Assembly (NCBI GenBank): GCA_025056255.1
Contig: JANWVT010000002.1
Location: 1-64,000 of the forward strand
DNA length: 64,000 nucleotides
Direction of reading: 5' to 3'
From: Bernardetiaceae bacterium
Lineage (GTDB): Bacteria; Bacteroidota; Bacteroidia; Cytophagales; Thermoflexibacteraceae
Part shown: positions 44,336 through 52,660 of the stretch, one piece after another
Position numbering within the stretch: the first letter of the stretch is position 1
Layout of the letters: each line of letters opens with the position of its first letter
Program-made: the position numbers and the translations under genes
The notes under the pieces: model-generated
What the model was told of the DNA's origin: nothing
Database searches by the model: none
The model's input: only the letters and a program-made list of their open reading frames with translations

Positions 44336-44404
44336 GGTAATCATGCAAGTACTCTGATGCAACATTGTATTACTCAACAGCGTTTGCCGCATATGATGTA
44401 CCGT

Positions 44405-45424
44405 TTAGTCTTTGTAGATGGCAATTTTTTTCTTGCCGTCAGGATAGATACAAGCCCTATACATGCCTGCTGAGTTGAATGGCATAGCAATATTCCCTTT
44501 ATTGTCTATTGCAATAACGCCTCCTTCACCCCCCAGTTGAACTAATTTTTTCATTACTACTTCGTCAGCAGCTTTCTTTAGCGACATTTTTTTATATGCC
44601 ATAAGGGCGGAAATATCATGTGCTACTACTGCTCGCATGAAAAACTCTCCGTGCCCTGTGGCAGAAACTGCACAAGTTTGGTTATTGGCATATGTGCCTG
44701 CTCCAATGATAGGCGCGTCACCAACCCTGCCAAAGCGCTTGTTAGTCATCCCACCTGTTGAGGTACCGGCAGCCAAGTTCCCGTACTGGTCTAAGGCGAC
44801 ACAGCCAACTGTACCAAACTTTCGATCTTTTACGAAAGAGTCTTCCTTAGGTAGCCAATCAGGATGGAGGCGTCCTTCGCCAATGCTATCGCGAGCCTTT
44901 ATTTTCAGCCATTGCTGATAGCGTCGCTCGTCGCGAAAGTAACTATTGGGTACTATTTCCAAACCCTGTTGTTCGGCAAACAGCTCTGCCCCGCGTCCTA
45001 TCATCAATACATGCGGCGACTGTTGCATTACTGCTCTGGCTGCCATAATAGGGTTTTTGATAGTAGTAACGCTTGCTACAGCTCCGGCGGCTAATGTTTT
45101 GCCATCCATAATAGCAGCATCTAATTCATTTTTTCCTTCATTAGTAAATACAGCCCCTTTCCCTGCATTGAACAATGGCGAGTCTTCCAGAATCCGAATG
45201 GCAGCCACAACAGCTTCCAACGAGGTGCCACCTTTCTGCAAAACAGCATAGCCCGCTGACACAGCCTCGTCTAATTTTTCAGTATACTGTTTTTCCATTT
45301 CGGCAGTCATGTTGGCTTTTGAAATAGTGCCTGCCCCCCCGTGGATAGCAATGGCAATACGTGTTTGTGCCTGTGCAAGACATGACAAGCAAAAACAGCT
45401 CATCATCATGTAAATGATTTTCAT
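44405..45424 (-). CDS. Isoaspartyl peptidase/L-asparaginase, exported
   Basis: The 339-aa N-terminal nucleophile hydrolase removes isoaspartyl residues and hydrolyses asparagine. A signal peptide (MMMSCFCLSCLAQA) precedes the alpha chain: IAIHGGAGTISKANM, SLEAVVAAIRILEDSPLFNAG. The autocleavage site is in KFGTVGCVALD, with Thr becoming the N-terminal nucleophile of the beta chain. GTSTGGMTNKRFGRVGDAPI and GTYANNQTCAVSATGHGE hold the substrate pocket. Length is normal. It ends against the shared terminator at 44296-44335. Confidence 0.95.
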   Translation of the reverse strand: MKIIYMMMSCFCLSCLAQAQTRIAIAIHGGAGTISKANMTAEMEKQYTEKLDEAVSAGYAVLQKGGTSLEAVVAAIRILEDSPLFNAGKGAVFTNEGKNELDAAIMDGKTLAAGAVASVTTIKNPIMAARAVMQQSPHVLMIGRGAELFAEQQGLEIVPNSYFRDERRYQQWLKIKARDSIGEGRLHPDWLPKEDSFVKDRKFGTVGCVALDQYGNLAAGTSTGGMTNKRFGRVGDAPIIGAGTYANNQTCAVSATGHGEFFMRAVVAHDISALMAYKKMSLKKAADEVVMKKLVQLGGEGGVIAIDNKGNIAMPFNSAGMYRACIYPDGKKKIAIYKD

Positions 45425-45434
45425 ACTTTTACGC

Positions 45435-45468
45435 TTTGCGCTAAAATTAACCCAAAAGTTTATTTTTG
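45435..45468 (+). promoter_or_regulatory. Bacteroidota-type promoter for the thioesterase gene
   Basis: TTTG (45435-45438), 22 bp, then TATTTTTG (45461-45468), an exact TAnnTTTG. Start of transcription would be near 45475, 16 nt before the ATG. The spacing is at the long end of the known range. Confidence 0.55.
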
Positions 45469-45490
45469 TATACGTACGCTTTTAGAATCT

Positions 45491-46075
45491 ATGCAGCCCA
45501 TATTACAACAAAGCCGCCCTGTAAGTTATTCTCATACAACTATCACTGAACTGATGATGCCTCACCATGCCAATTTTGAAGGGCGCGTACATGCAGGTAT
45601 ATTATTGAGCCTAATGGATAAAGTGGCTTTCACGTGTGCCAGTCGCCATGCAGGGAACTACTGCGTAACAGCTACGGTAGAGGAGATAGAATTTACCTTT
45701 CCTGTTAAAGTAGGCGACTTAGTGACTGTAACCGGCTCAGTAAATTATGTAGGACAAACCTCATTAATTGTAGGCATTCGCGTAGATGCGCAAGATATTC
45801 GCAGCAAAGAAGAAAAACATACCAACACTGGTTACTTCCATATGGTTGCCAAAGACCCCAGCGGCAAAGCTGCTCCGGTTCCTCAATTGTTATTAGAAAC
45901 ACCAGAGGAATTGCGCCATTTTTATGAAGCCATTGTGCGCAAAGATGCTCGTACTGCTATGCGTACTAAAATTATAAAAGACCTCGACAACTACACCATC
46001 GACCAAGTGTTAGAGCGCTTGCGACGCGAACGCTGTAAAATTGGATTCGATATAAACTCCATTACTTCTATCTGA
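45491..46075 (+). CDS. Acyl-CoA thioesterase (YciA/BFIT-like hotdog)
   Basis: The 194-aa protein has a hotdog domain at about 10-130: ITELMMPHHANFEGRVHAGI (the Asn and His of the active-site helix region), LSLMDKVAFTCASRHAGNYC, VEEIEFTFPVKVGDLVTVTG and TNTGYFHMVAKDPSGKA. It would hydrolyse acyl-CoA. A C-terminal helical tail of about 50 residues (RTKIIKDLDNYTIDQVLERL) is extra compared with YciA. The gene is divergent from the peptidase and 42 bp upstream of an unknown membrane protein that couples to lpxB. Confidence 0.9.
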   Translation: MQPILQQSRPVSYSHTTITELMMPHHANFEGRVHAGILLSLMDKVAFTCASRHAGNYCVTATVEEIEFTFPVKVGDLVTVTGSVNYVGQTSLIVGIRVDAQDIRSKEEKHTNTGYFHMVAKDPSGKAAPVPQLLLETPEELRHFYEAIVRKDARTAMRTKIIKDLDNYTIDQVLERLRRERCKIGFDINSITSI

Positions 46076-46117
46076 TAAAGCACTTAACTTTTTGAGGGTC
46101 TGTTGCGTTTTAGCAGT

Positions 46118-47284
46118 ATGGAGTGGCTTTTAAAACCAAAAGAAATAGTATCTTTTCAACAAAAGCCCGAGTTATGGGAGCATTTTGGCAGTGAAACTAT
46201 CTGGGGTATTGTTTCTACATGCATTGCCATTTACTCGGCGAGCATTTATTCGCGAGTAGGATTCCTGATAGGGCTATTGGGGGCTTTTTTTAATTTTCGC
46301 TACATCTATTTAGACTGGCACAAAAAATTTATTAACAGACTTGTGCTTACGCCTTTTAGGTTGAGTTTGTCCTTAGGAGCTCGTAAGCAGCAGATTGAAT
46401 TGCTACTCAACGATATTGCCCAAATGGAAGTGCGATATGTCCATTCTTTAAAAGGAGTGATCACTGCCCGTGCTGCTCATCACGAATTTGAGCGCCTGCT
46501 GCAATTAATTCAACAAGATAATCACATCACGGCAGACTGTTATCTCATATTAAAAAATAGCGAAAAAATAACTCTTCGAGCAGCTTATTTTCCGGGAAAA
46601 AGTTTTGTCGATTTTGTTAGCCACTTGCACCAATTTTTAACAAACCATTCATCAGTCGAACAGGCATCTCTTGCTCAGCCAGATAGCTGTCAAGATGCAG
46701 TTACCCTGCATATACAAGCCATTATGAAGGAAAATCAGGCTTATTTGCAAGCCGACTTGGAGCTAAAAATGCGCTTAGAGCAGGCACAGCGACAAGCTTA
46801 CGAAATGCTTTATGTTCCTCGTGATGAATTTGACCGGCAAAAAATGGTAGGACAAGCTATTATTGCCCAATTTGTTGATGCTAACCAAAAAAACGTGTAC
46901 TTTTTTAAAGATGACTACAAGCAAGAGTTAGAAGCCGATGAAATAGAAGCCGGCGAAAACCTGATACAGTCTGCTAACGACAATCTTCAATTGGTGAATG
47001 CGCGAATAGAATCGTACCAAAAAATAGCTCGTGAGCTACAAAGGCTAACAGACAAACACATCAAACGCCAACAACTCAACCGCCTTGCTAATAACCTCAA
47101 AGAATTGCAAGAAGAAAACACTGCCCGAACAATTCAACAAAACAGCCTTGCTTCCATACAGCTTTCAGAAACAGATTTTTCTACATTAGAACAGTTGGCA
47201 CAACTCAACGAGCAAGTTGCTCAAGCCGACACATTGGAGAAAACACTTTTGCTTAGAGAACATATTGCCCTGTTTAAAAAGTGA
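46118..47284 (+). CDS. Membrane/coiled-coil protein of unknown function, coupled to lpxB
   Basis: The 388-aa protein has two hydrophobic helices near the N terminus (IWGIVSTCIAIYSASIYSRV and GFLIGLLGAFFNFRYI) and then a long helical region with high Gln, Glu, Leu and Ala content from about 190 to the end. This suggests a coiled coil, broken by VGQAIIAQFVDANQKNVYFF. No family is recognised. Its stop overlaps the GTG of lpxB (GTGA), so they are translated together. ATG 46118 is preferred over the TTG at 46103. A role at the inner membrane or in lipid A handling is a guess from position. Confidence 0.65.
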   Translation: MEWLLKPKEIVSFQQKPELWEHFGSETIWGIVSTCIAIYSASIYSRVGFLIGLLGAFFNFRYIYLDWHKKFINRLVLTPFRLSLSLGARKQQIELLLNDIAQMEVRYVHSLKGVITARAAHHEFERLLQLIQQDNHITADCYLILKNSEKITLRAAYFPGKSFVDFVSHLHQFLTNHSSVEQASLAQPDSCQDAVTLHIQAIMKENQAYLQADLELKMRLEQAQRQAYEMLYVPRDEFDRQKMVGQAIIAQFVDANQKNVYFFKDDYKQELEADEIEAGENLIQSANDNLQLVNARIESYQKIARELQRLTDKHIKRQQLNRLANNLKELQEENTARTIQQNSLASIQLSETDFSTLEQLAQLNEQVAQADTLEKTLLLREHIALFKK

Positions 47285-48402
47285 AATACTACCTCATAGC
47301 TGGTGAAAAATCAGGCGATCTGCACGGTGGCAACCTGATACGTGCCCTGAAAAAACATGCTCCGCAGGCAACCTTCCGTGCATGGGGCGGCGACGCTATG
47401 CAAAAAGCTGGTGCAGAGCTGGTTCGACATATTAAAGATACTGCCTTTATGGGCATTGGCGAAGTAGTTGCCAACCTTGGTAAAATCACCCAACTAATGG
47501 CAATTTGCCGTGAAGACATGCAGCAATATCAGCCCGACGTAGTTATTTTAATTGATTATGCAGGTTTTAATTTGCGCATGGCAGCTTTTGCCAAAAAGCT
47601 GGGCTGTACAGTTTTTTATTATATCTCGCCAAAAGTGTGGGTGTGGAATAAAAAACGCATCCGACAAATTAAAGCATACGTAGACAGAATGTTTGCTATC
47701 ATGCCTTTTGAAAAAGAATTTTACATTCGAGAAGGCTATGACAAAGTGGACTACATCGGCAATCCGCTATTTGATGCAGTAGCAACATTTCAACCTGACC
47801 CCGCTTTTGAAGCGCTGATTAAAAAAGACAGCCGCCCACTGATTGCACTATTACCCGGCAGCCGTGTGCAAGAAGTAAAAAAAATACTACCTGTTATGGT
47901 ACAAGCTGCTCAACGGTTTCCTATGTACCAATTTGCAGTGGCAGGCGTAGTTCATTTGCCTCCACAACTTTATGCGCCCGCCCTCAATACAGGTATTGCT
48001 GTATATCCCGAAAAAACATATGATTTGCTTTACCATGCAAAAGCTGCTTTGGTTGCTTCGGGCACTGCTACCTTAGAAACAGCCCTTTTTCGCGTGCCAC
48101 AAGTGGTATTATATCGCACCGGCTGGATTTCTGCTTTGTTTTTTTGGCTTTTTATTCGGCTCCCCTTCGTATCGTTGGTCAACTTGATAGCAGAAAAAGA
48201 AATAGTAACAGAATTGCTGCAATTCGATTGCACTCCATCTCGCATTGCTGATGCGTTGAATCACCTACTCAGCTACAAGCGTGCTTACACGCTAAAAGCT
48301 TACGATGAACTGATTGCAAAAATTGCAATGCCTAAAAGTGCCTCGGAAACAGCTGCAGAGCTAATGGTGCAATATGCAGCACAAACTGACGACAAAAGGT
48401 AA
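47281..48402 (+). CDS. lpxB: Lipid-A-disaccharide synthase
   Basis: The 373-aa GT-B glycosyltransferase joins UDP-diacylglucosamine and lipid X to form the lipid A disaccharide at the inner membrane. Motifs: LIAGEKSGDLHGGNLIRALK, AFMGIGEVVANLGKI, IDYAGFNLRMAAFAK, YYISPKVWVWNKKRI, ALLPGSRVQEVKKIL and VASGTATLETALFRVPQVV. The start is GTG 47281, overlapping the stop of the upstream gene, and gives the canonical N terminus. No other lpx gene is nearby. Confidence 0.96.
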   Translation: MKYYLIAGEKSGDLHGGNLIRALKKHAPQATFRAWGGDAMQKAGAELVRHIKDTAFMGIGEVVANLGKITQLMAICREDMQQYQPDVVILIDYAGFNLRMAAFAKKLGCTVFYYISPKVWVWNKKRIRQIKAYVDRMFAIMPFEKEFYIREGYDKVDYIGNPLFDAVATFQPDPAFEALIKKDSRPLIALLPGSRVQEVKKILPVMVQAAQRFPMYQFAVAGVVHLPPQLYAPALNTGIAVYPEKTYDLLYHAKAALVASGTATLETALFRVPQVVLYRTGWISALFFWLFIRLPFVSLVNLIAEKEIVTELLQFDCTPSRIADALNHLLSYKRAYTLKAYDELIAKIAMPKSASETAAELMVQYAAQTDDKR

Positions 48403-48590
48403 GCGTAGGTGTGCAACGGGCGCGCTACCTGTAATGTTTAGGTCGGCTGTAGGTTTTTTTACAACCTTAGGTCAAATAAAACTTTTCTGATGCAGCATTG
48501 GCGTGCATCCTTGCTTGACCTTTCGCATTTGCTTATCTGCAACCACCTGACTATCAAGCCCGATAGGCTAATTATTAGCCAAGTAAATTT

Positions 48591-49496
48591 TTATTCCCAA
48601 AATGTATTGGCATCGTCAAATTGTCCCTTGAAGCGAAGGTTCCGGTATTCCCGATAAGCCATCTGCAGGTTTTTGGCAGCACGAAGAAACCTTCCTGTAA
48701 ACAGCAAATTGAGCACCGTTAGTGCGCGTGGGGCAAGTTCGCCAATACGCGAAGCATGGGTAAGGTGGTCGTTTTCAAATAATACTCGGTTGCGGCGGGT
48801 AGGCGGGTATTGCGCAGGTAGCAAGTTGGCTTTGTCGCGCACAATAATGTTGACACCATCCCACCAACCCTCACGCGCCTCCATTTCTTGTACAGGGGTC
48901 ATATTAGTGGGATGGCAAGGCGTATAAGCTTCAAAAAGTAATTTGAATTCGGGATGTGTCACCAAAAAATCGCGATTGGCTTGGCGCACGTGCAAATAGT
49001 TGCTATCATCTACCACAATTACGGCATCATCCGTCAAGTAAGGCTTTGCCAATAGCAGGCACATGAGCTGGCTGCGATAGTCGTGCGGTCCGTCAATAAA
49101 ATACACACCTATTTTGCGCCCTTGTGTGTGCACCATTAAATTTTCCATCGCATCTTCGTAGTCCATATTAATCAGATGTGCATTGTTAAGATGCAACTTT
49201 TGCCGACGCTCCAATAACACGCTCATGTTTTTCTTTTCTGGGTCATGCGCTTGAAAATTATCTATTCCAAAACAAGGCACAGTTGGATTAGCACCTGCTA
49301 CTGAGAGCAACGTAAGTCCTTGGAAAACACCAACTTCCAAATAACAAGCCTCGTTTTGTCCTTCCAAAAGAGAGGTAAAATGCTGCAAGGCAGCAATCAT
49401 TCGCTTACCTGAATAGCCCGTGAGCAGCGGCGAAGCAAAAGCATTGACAGGATGCTGCTGTACCTGTTCAATTACCTGTCTGATGCGGTCAATCAT
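48591..49496 (-). CDS. Class I SAM-dependent methyltransferase
   Basis: The 301-aa protein has a Rossmann methyltransferase core of the Methyltransferase_24 type: ACYLEVGVFQGLTLLSVAGA (motif I), CFGIDNFQAHDPEKK (acidic residue of motif II), VYFIDGPHDYRSQLMCLLLA and VIVVDDSNYLHVRQANRDFL. This type is frequently found in polysaccharide or surface-glycan clusters, and the upstream gene makes sugar phosphates; the substrate is not evident. ATG 49496 overlaps the pgi/pmi stop by 4 nt. Confidence 0.85.
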   Translation of the reverse strand: MIDRIRQVIEQVQQHPVNAFASPLLTGYSGKRMIAALQHFTSLLEGQNEACYLEVGVFQGLTLLSVAGANPTVPCFGIDNFQAHDPEKKNMSVLLERRQKLHLNNAHLINMDYEDAMENLMVHTQGRKIGVYFIDGPHDYRSQLMCLLLAKPYLTDDAVIVVDDSNYLHVRQANRDFLVTHPEFKLLFEAYTPCHPTNMTPVQEMEAREGWWDGVNIIVRDKANLLPAQYPPTRRNRVLFENDHLTHASRIGELAPRALTVLNLLFTGRFLRAAKNLQMAYREYRNLRFKGQFDDANTFWE

Positions 49497-50506
49497 GCAG
49501 ATACTGTAGCCAGTTTGTTTTTTAAATGGTTGATTACATCAATTTCATAGGCATCTACGCCATTTATTTCAGCAAGGAAGTAAGATACCCAGTCGGTTAA
49601 ATGAATGAAGTGCAGCACTTGTGCCGCCAGCGAATTACCCTGCAAGGGTAAATGCACTACGTCGGCAGCAAGCTGGCGAAAGATAGGCTCACAAACTGCC
49701 ATTCGCACCTCTACACGCGGGTGGTTGTGTGTAGACCGCAGCAGAATTACAACCGACTGTTGCAAATGCTGTACAGGTAGCCGCCAACCGACCAGTTCAT
49801 TGTGGTTCATTTCAGGAAACACGTTCACATGCGCCATCTGCTTGGCGTTTTCGTTGATTTGTTGCTGAAAACGAAGCGCAAGGGCACCAAGCCGTTCATC
49901 GGCATATATAAAAGGTAGCCGATTGGCGCATCGGGCAGCAATGGCGCGAGCAGTCTGCTGAATGCTATCCTGTGAAGCCTGCACCAATGCTGCACCTTCT
50001 TCTATATCAGCAGCCAATGCAGCGGGGGCAAGCCCAAGATTAATAAGTACATAAAGTTGTGCAATGAGCGAATAAGCCAAAAACTGGCGCGGACAAGGCT
50101 CCTCAAAAGGCATTTGTACCCAATCCCAACCGTTAGCTTTCGCCCAATTTGCCAGCTGCCCGCCCGTAGTAATAGCAACAATTTGGGCGCCTTTAGTAGC
50201 TGCTTGTTGCACAACGGTGAGTGTTTCTTCAGTATTCCCAGAATGAGAAGAAGCTAACACTAATGTGTGTTTGCCTATCCATGCAGGCACGTCATAGCTT
50301 TTCAATACCTCCACAGGAACGGATAGGGTTTGTACGGTCAGTGCCTTGACAAGGCTACCACCAATACCCGAACCACCTAAGCCGGCAATTACAACCTGAC
50401 GAATTTCTGCTGAAGGCGTAGCCAGTTGTTGTTGTTTTCCCAATGCTATCGCTTGCAACACTTGTGTAGGATAGCTTTCAATCAATTTTCGGATAAGTCC
50501 GCTCAT
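49493..50506 (-). CDS. Bifunctional phosphoglucose/phosphomannose isomerase
   Basis: The 337-aa SIS-fold isomerase interconverts fructose 6-phosphate with glucose 6-phosphate and mannose 6-phosphate. The SIS1 motif is VVIAGLGGSGIGGSLVKAL, the phosphate loop LASSHSGNTEETL, and the C-terminal bis-PGI/PMI part has FPEMNHNELVGW and FIHLTDWVSYFLAEINGVDA. The family is typical of archaea and some bacteria including Bacteroidota. ATG 50506 gives the standard start; the frame reaches a TTG at 50524. It is first in an operon with the methyltransferase. Confidence 0.92.
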   Translation of the reverse strand: MSGLIRKLIESYPTQVLQAIALGKQQQLATPSAEIRQVVIAGLGGSGIGGSLVKALTVQTLSVPVEVLKSYDVPAWIGKHTLVLASSHSGNTEETLTVVQQAATKGAQIVAITTGGQLANWAKANGWDWVQMPFEEPCPRQFLAYSLIAQLYVLINLGLAPAALAADIEEGAALVQASQDSIQQTARAIAARCANRLPFIYADERLGALALRFQQQINENAKQMAHVNVFPEMNHNELVGWRLPVQHLQQSVVILLRSTHNHPRVEVRMAVCEPIFRQLAADVVHLPLQGNSLAAQVLHFIHLTDWVSYFLAEINGVDAYEIDVINHLKNKLATVSA

Positions 50507-50520
50507 AGTTATAGTTTGTT

Positions 50521-50539
50521 GCAAAAGTAGTTACTTTGC
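50521..50539. promoter_or_regulatory. Near-palindromic divergent promoter element (isomerase / pyrC)
   Basis: GCAAAAGTAGTTACTTTGC lies between two divergent genes. On the minus strand it contains TACTTTTG, an exact TAnnTTTG -7 element 16 nt before the isomerase ATG; on the plus strand TTACTTTG is one base short of the consensus. It resembles the element at 7093-7109. Confidence 0.5.
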
Positions 50540-50606
50540 TGGCAATTCACCTGAGCCCAAACAACTCAAATGCGGACTTCTAATCCATCTACCTATCTTT
50601 TAAGTC

Positions 50607-51950
50607 ATGTCATCTATTCTAATTTTGAATGCCCGAATGGTTAATGAGGGCAAAATTGTTGAGCAAGATGTGTTTATTAACAAGGGTCGTATTGAGCGCA
50701 TGAGTGGCGACTTGGCACATCTGAAAGCCACACATGTAATTGACGCAACTGGCAAACACCTGCTCCCCGGCGTAATTGACGACCAAGTACATTTCCGCGA
50801 GCCGGGACTAACCCATAAAGCAACCATTGCTACAGAATCGCGTGCAGCTGTTGCCGGCGGCACTACCACTTTTATGGAAATGCCTAACACCGTTCCCAAC
50901 ACACTCACCCAACAACTATTGGCAGAAAAATATGCTATCGCTGCTGGTAGTTCACTTGCCAATTATTCCTTTTTCATGGGTGTTTCCAACGACAACATTG
51001 AGGAAGTGCTGCGTACCAATCCACGCAACGTATGTGGCGTGAAAATTTTTATGGGGTCTTCTACTGGCAATATGTTAGTGGACAATCCGCAGACCTTAGA
51101 AACTATTTTCAGCCAATGTCCGCTGCTGATTGCTACCCATTGTGAAGATGAGACTACCATTCGCGCCCAGTCGGCTACATACCGCCAAAAATACGGCGAC
51201 AATGTGCCCATGCACTGTCATCCTGAAATCCGTAGCATAGAGGCTTGTTACAAATCTTCTTCTTTGGCTATTGAACTGGCAAAAAAACACCACACACGCC
51301 TGCACATTCTGCATATTTCTACTGCCGAGGAGACCGCCCTTTTTAATAACAGCTTACCCTTGGCACAAAAACACATTACCTCAGAAGCCTGTGTGCATCA
51401 CTTATGGTTCGATGCTGCACAATACCATACACTTGGTGCACAAATTAAGTGTAATCCAGCTATTAAAGAAGCTCGTCACAAAGATGCTATTTTACAGGCT
51501 GTTTTAGACAATCGCATCGATATTATTGCTACTGACCACGCACCACATACTTGGGAAGAAAAATCGCAAAACTACTGGAAGGCACCCTCAGGCTTGCCTT
51601 TGGTGCAACATAGCTTGCAAATGATGCTCGACTTTGTGTCGCAAGGCAAACTAACCTTAGAGCGCATGGTAGAAAAAATGAGCCACGCCCCCGCCATTTG
51701 CTTTCAAATAGAAGAACGAGGCTTCATTCGTGAGGGCTATTGGGCAGATTTGGTACTGGTAGATTTGAATCGTCCTTACACTGTTAACAAAGCAAATATC
51801 TTGTACAAATGTGGCTGGTCGCCTTTGGAAGGACATACTTTCAGCTCAACCATTACGCATACCATTGTCTCAGGACATTTGGCATTTGCCAATGGCATAT
51901 TGAACGACAGTAAATTGGGTGAAAGAATTTTGTTTACGCGCAACGTTTGA
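50607..51950 (+). CDS. pyrC: Dihydroorotase
   Basis: The 447-aa amidohydrolase closes carbamoyl aspartate to dihydroorotate in pyrimidine synthesis. Motifs: GVIDDQVHFREPGLTHKATI, GGTTTFMEMPNTVPNTL, VKIFMGSSTGNMLVDN (the position of the carboxylated Lys), LLIATHCEDE, LHILHISTAEE and IIATDHAPHTWEEK. The first metal ligand of the usual HxH is Gln here (QVH), as I recall for class I dihydroorotases of this phylum. Length is that of the long class I type. It is followed by tRNA-His. Confidence 0.94.
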   Translation: MSSILILNARMVNEGKIVEQDVFINKGRIERMSGDLAHLKATHVIDATGKHLLPGVIDDQVHFREPGLTHKATIATESRAAVAGGTTTFMEMPNTVPNTLTQQLLAEKYAIAAGSSLANYSFFMGVSNDNIEEVLRTNPRNVCGVKIFMGSSTGNMLVDNPQTLETIFSQCPLLIATHCEDETTIRAQSATYRQKYGDNVPMHCHPEIRSIEACYKSSSLAIELAKKHHTRLHILHISTAEETALFNNSLPLAQKHITSEACVHHLWFDAAQYHTLGAQIKCNPAIKEARHKDAILQAVLDNRIDIIATDHAPHTWEEKSQNYWKAPSGLPLVQHSLQMMLDFVSQGKLTLERMVEKMSHAPAICFQIEERGFIREGYWADLVLVDLNRPYTVNKANILYKCGWSPLEGHTFSSTITHTIVSGHLAFANGILNDSKLGERILFTRNV

Positions 51951-51988
51951 TTTTACGGAGTTGTTATGCTAAATTTGCAATCCCATAC

Positions 51989-52063
51989 GGAGATCGTAGC
52001 TCAGTTGGTTAGAGCGCCAGATTGTGGCTCTGGAGGTCGCGGGTTCGAATCCCGTCTTTCTCC
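51989..52063 (+). tRNA. tRNA-His (anticodon GTG)
   Basis: The cloverleaf is complete: T8 A9, D arm gctc/gagc, anticodon arm ccaga-ttGTGgc-tctgg (anticodon GTG), variable aggtc, T arm gcggg-ttcgaat-cccgt. The extra G at -1 (51989) faces C73 (52063), the histidine identity pair. No CCA is encoded. The acceptor stem GAGATCG/CTTTCTC has two adjacent mismatches (positions 5-68 U-U and 6-67 C-U). Confidence 0.95.
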
Positions 52064-52067
52064 CGTC

Positions 52068-52101
52068 AAAGCCGTTCCAAGTTTAATTGGAACGGCTTTT
52101 T
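52068..52101 (+). terminator. Rho-independent terminator after tRNA-His
   Basis: AAAGCCGTTCCAA (52068-52080) pairs perfectly with TTGGAACGGCTTT (52087-52099) over 13 bp, loop of 6 nt, with the T-run to 52101. The A-rich foot also allows use by the minus-strand crtZ gene. Confidence 0.93.
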
Positions 52102-52130
52102 GCTGGGTATCGTGTAAGGTAAAAGGCTTG

Positions 52131-52589
52131 CTATTTTTCCTTTTCGAAGTAAATGCGACTTACCCAGAGTAATCCGAATGCCTCACCTCCTTCTTTTTCC
52201 GTATGTTTATGATGAGCGTGATGGGCGCGGCGCAATGCCCTAAAATAGCGATTGTTGCTATAACGCAGCAAAGGAGGGTATCGCTGGTGAATGAATACAT
52301 CGTGTACAATAAAATATACTAATCCATACAAAGCAATACCCAACCCAATGTAGAGCTGGAAGTTGGAGCCAGCAATGCCTTGATAAATAAAGTAGGCACC
52401 CGGAATAGCAAAAAACAGAAAGAACAAATCGTTCCATTCGAAAAAGTGGCTATGGTCTTTTTGATGATGCGATTTGTGTAAAATCCACAAAAATCCGTGC
52501 ATCACATATTTATGTAGCATCCAAGCCACCCCTTCCATAAGCAAGAAACTGCTTATTAGCACGACTGTATTGATTATCCAATTTTCCAT
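52131..52589 (-). CDS. crtZ: Beta-carotene hydroxylase CrtZ-type
   Basis: The 152-aa membrane-bound diiron hydroxylase of the fatty-acid-hydroxylase family adds 3-hydroxyls to beta-carotene to form zeaxanthin. The His clusters are WMLHKYVMHGF, LHKSHHQKDHSHFF, VHDVFIHQRYPPLL and RRAHHAHHKHTEKE, within four hydrophobic segments. Length is typical. No other carotenoid gene is adjacent. The organism is therefore likely to make yellow-orange xanthophylls. Confidence 0.92.
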   Translation of the reverse strand: MENWIINTVVLISSFLLMEGVAWMLHKYVMHGFLWILHKSHHQKDHSHFFEWNDLFFLFFAIPGAYFIYQGIAGSNFQLYIGLGIALYGLVYFIVHDVFIHQRYPPLLRYSNNRYFRALRRAHHAHHKHTEKEGGEAFGLLWVSRIYFEKEK

Positions 52590-52660
52590 TGCATTTGTAT
52601 TTTACAGGTGAACCATAATGAAAACTCTTTAACAAAAAACCACCTAACAGCCTGTTCTGT

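Noticed and set aside
44252-44473. 73-codon plus-strand frame after msrB
   Set aside because: It crosses the terminator at 44296-44335 and is antisense to the peptidase gene.
48403-48590. Possible hairpins after lpxB (for example GGCTAA-TTA-TTAGCC)
   Set aside because: Stems are short and lack a T-run at the expected position, so no terminator is called.
51966-52172. 68-codon frame over tRNA-His
   Set aside because: The AQLVRAPDCGSGGRGFESR-type peptide is the familiar false translation of a tRNA gene.
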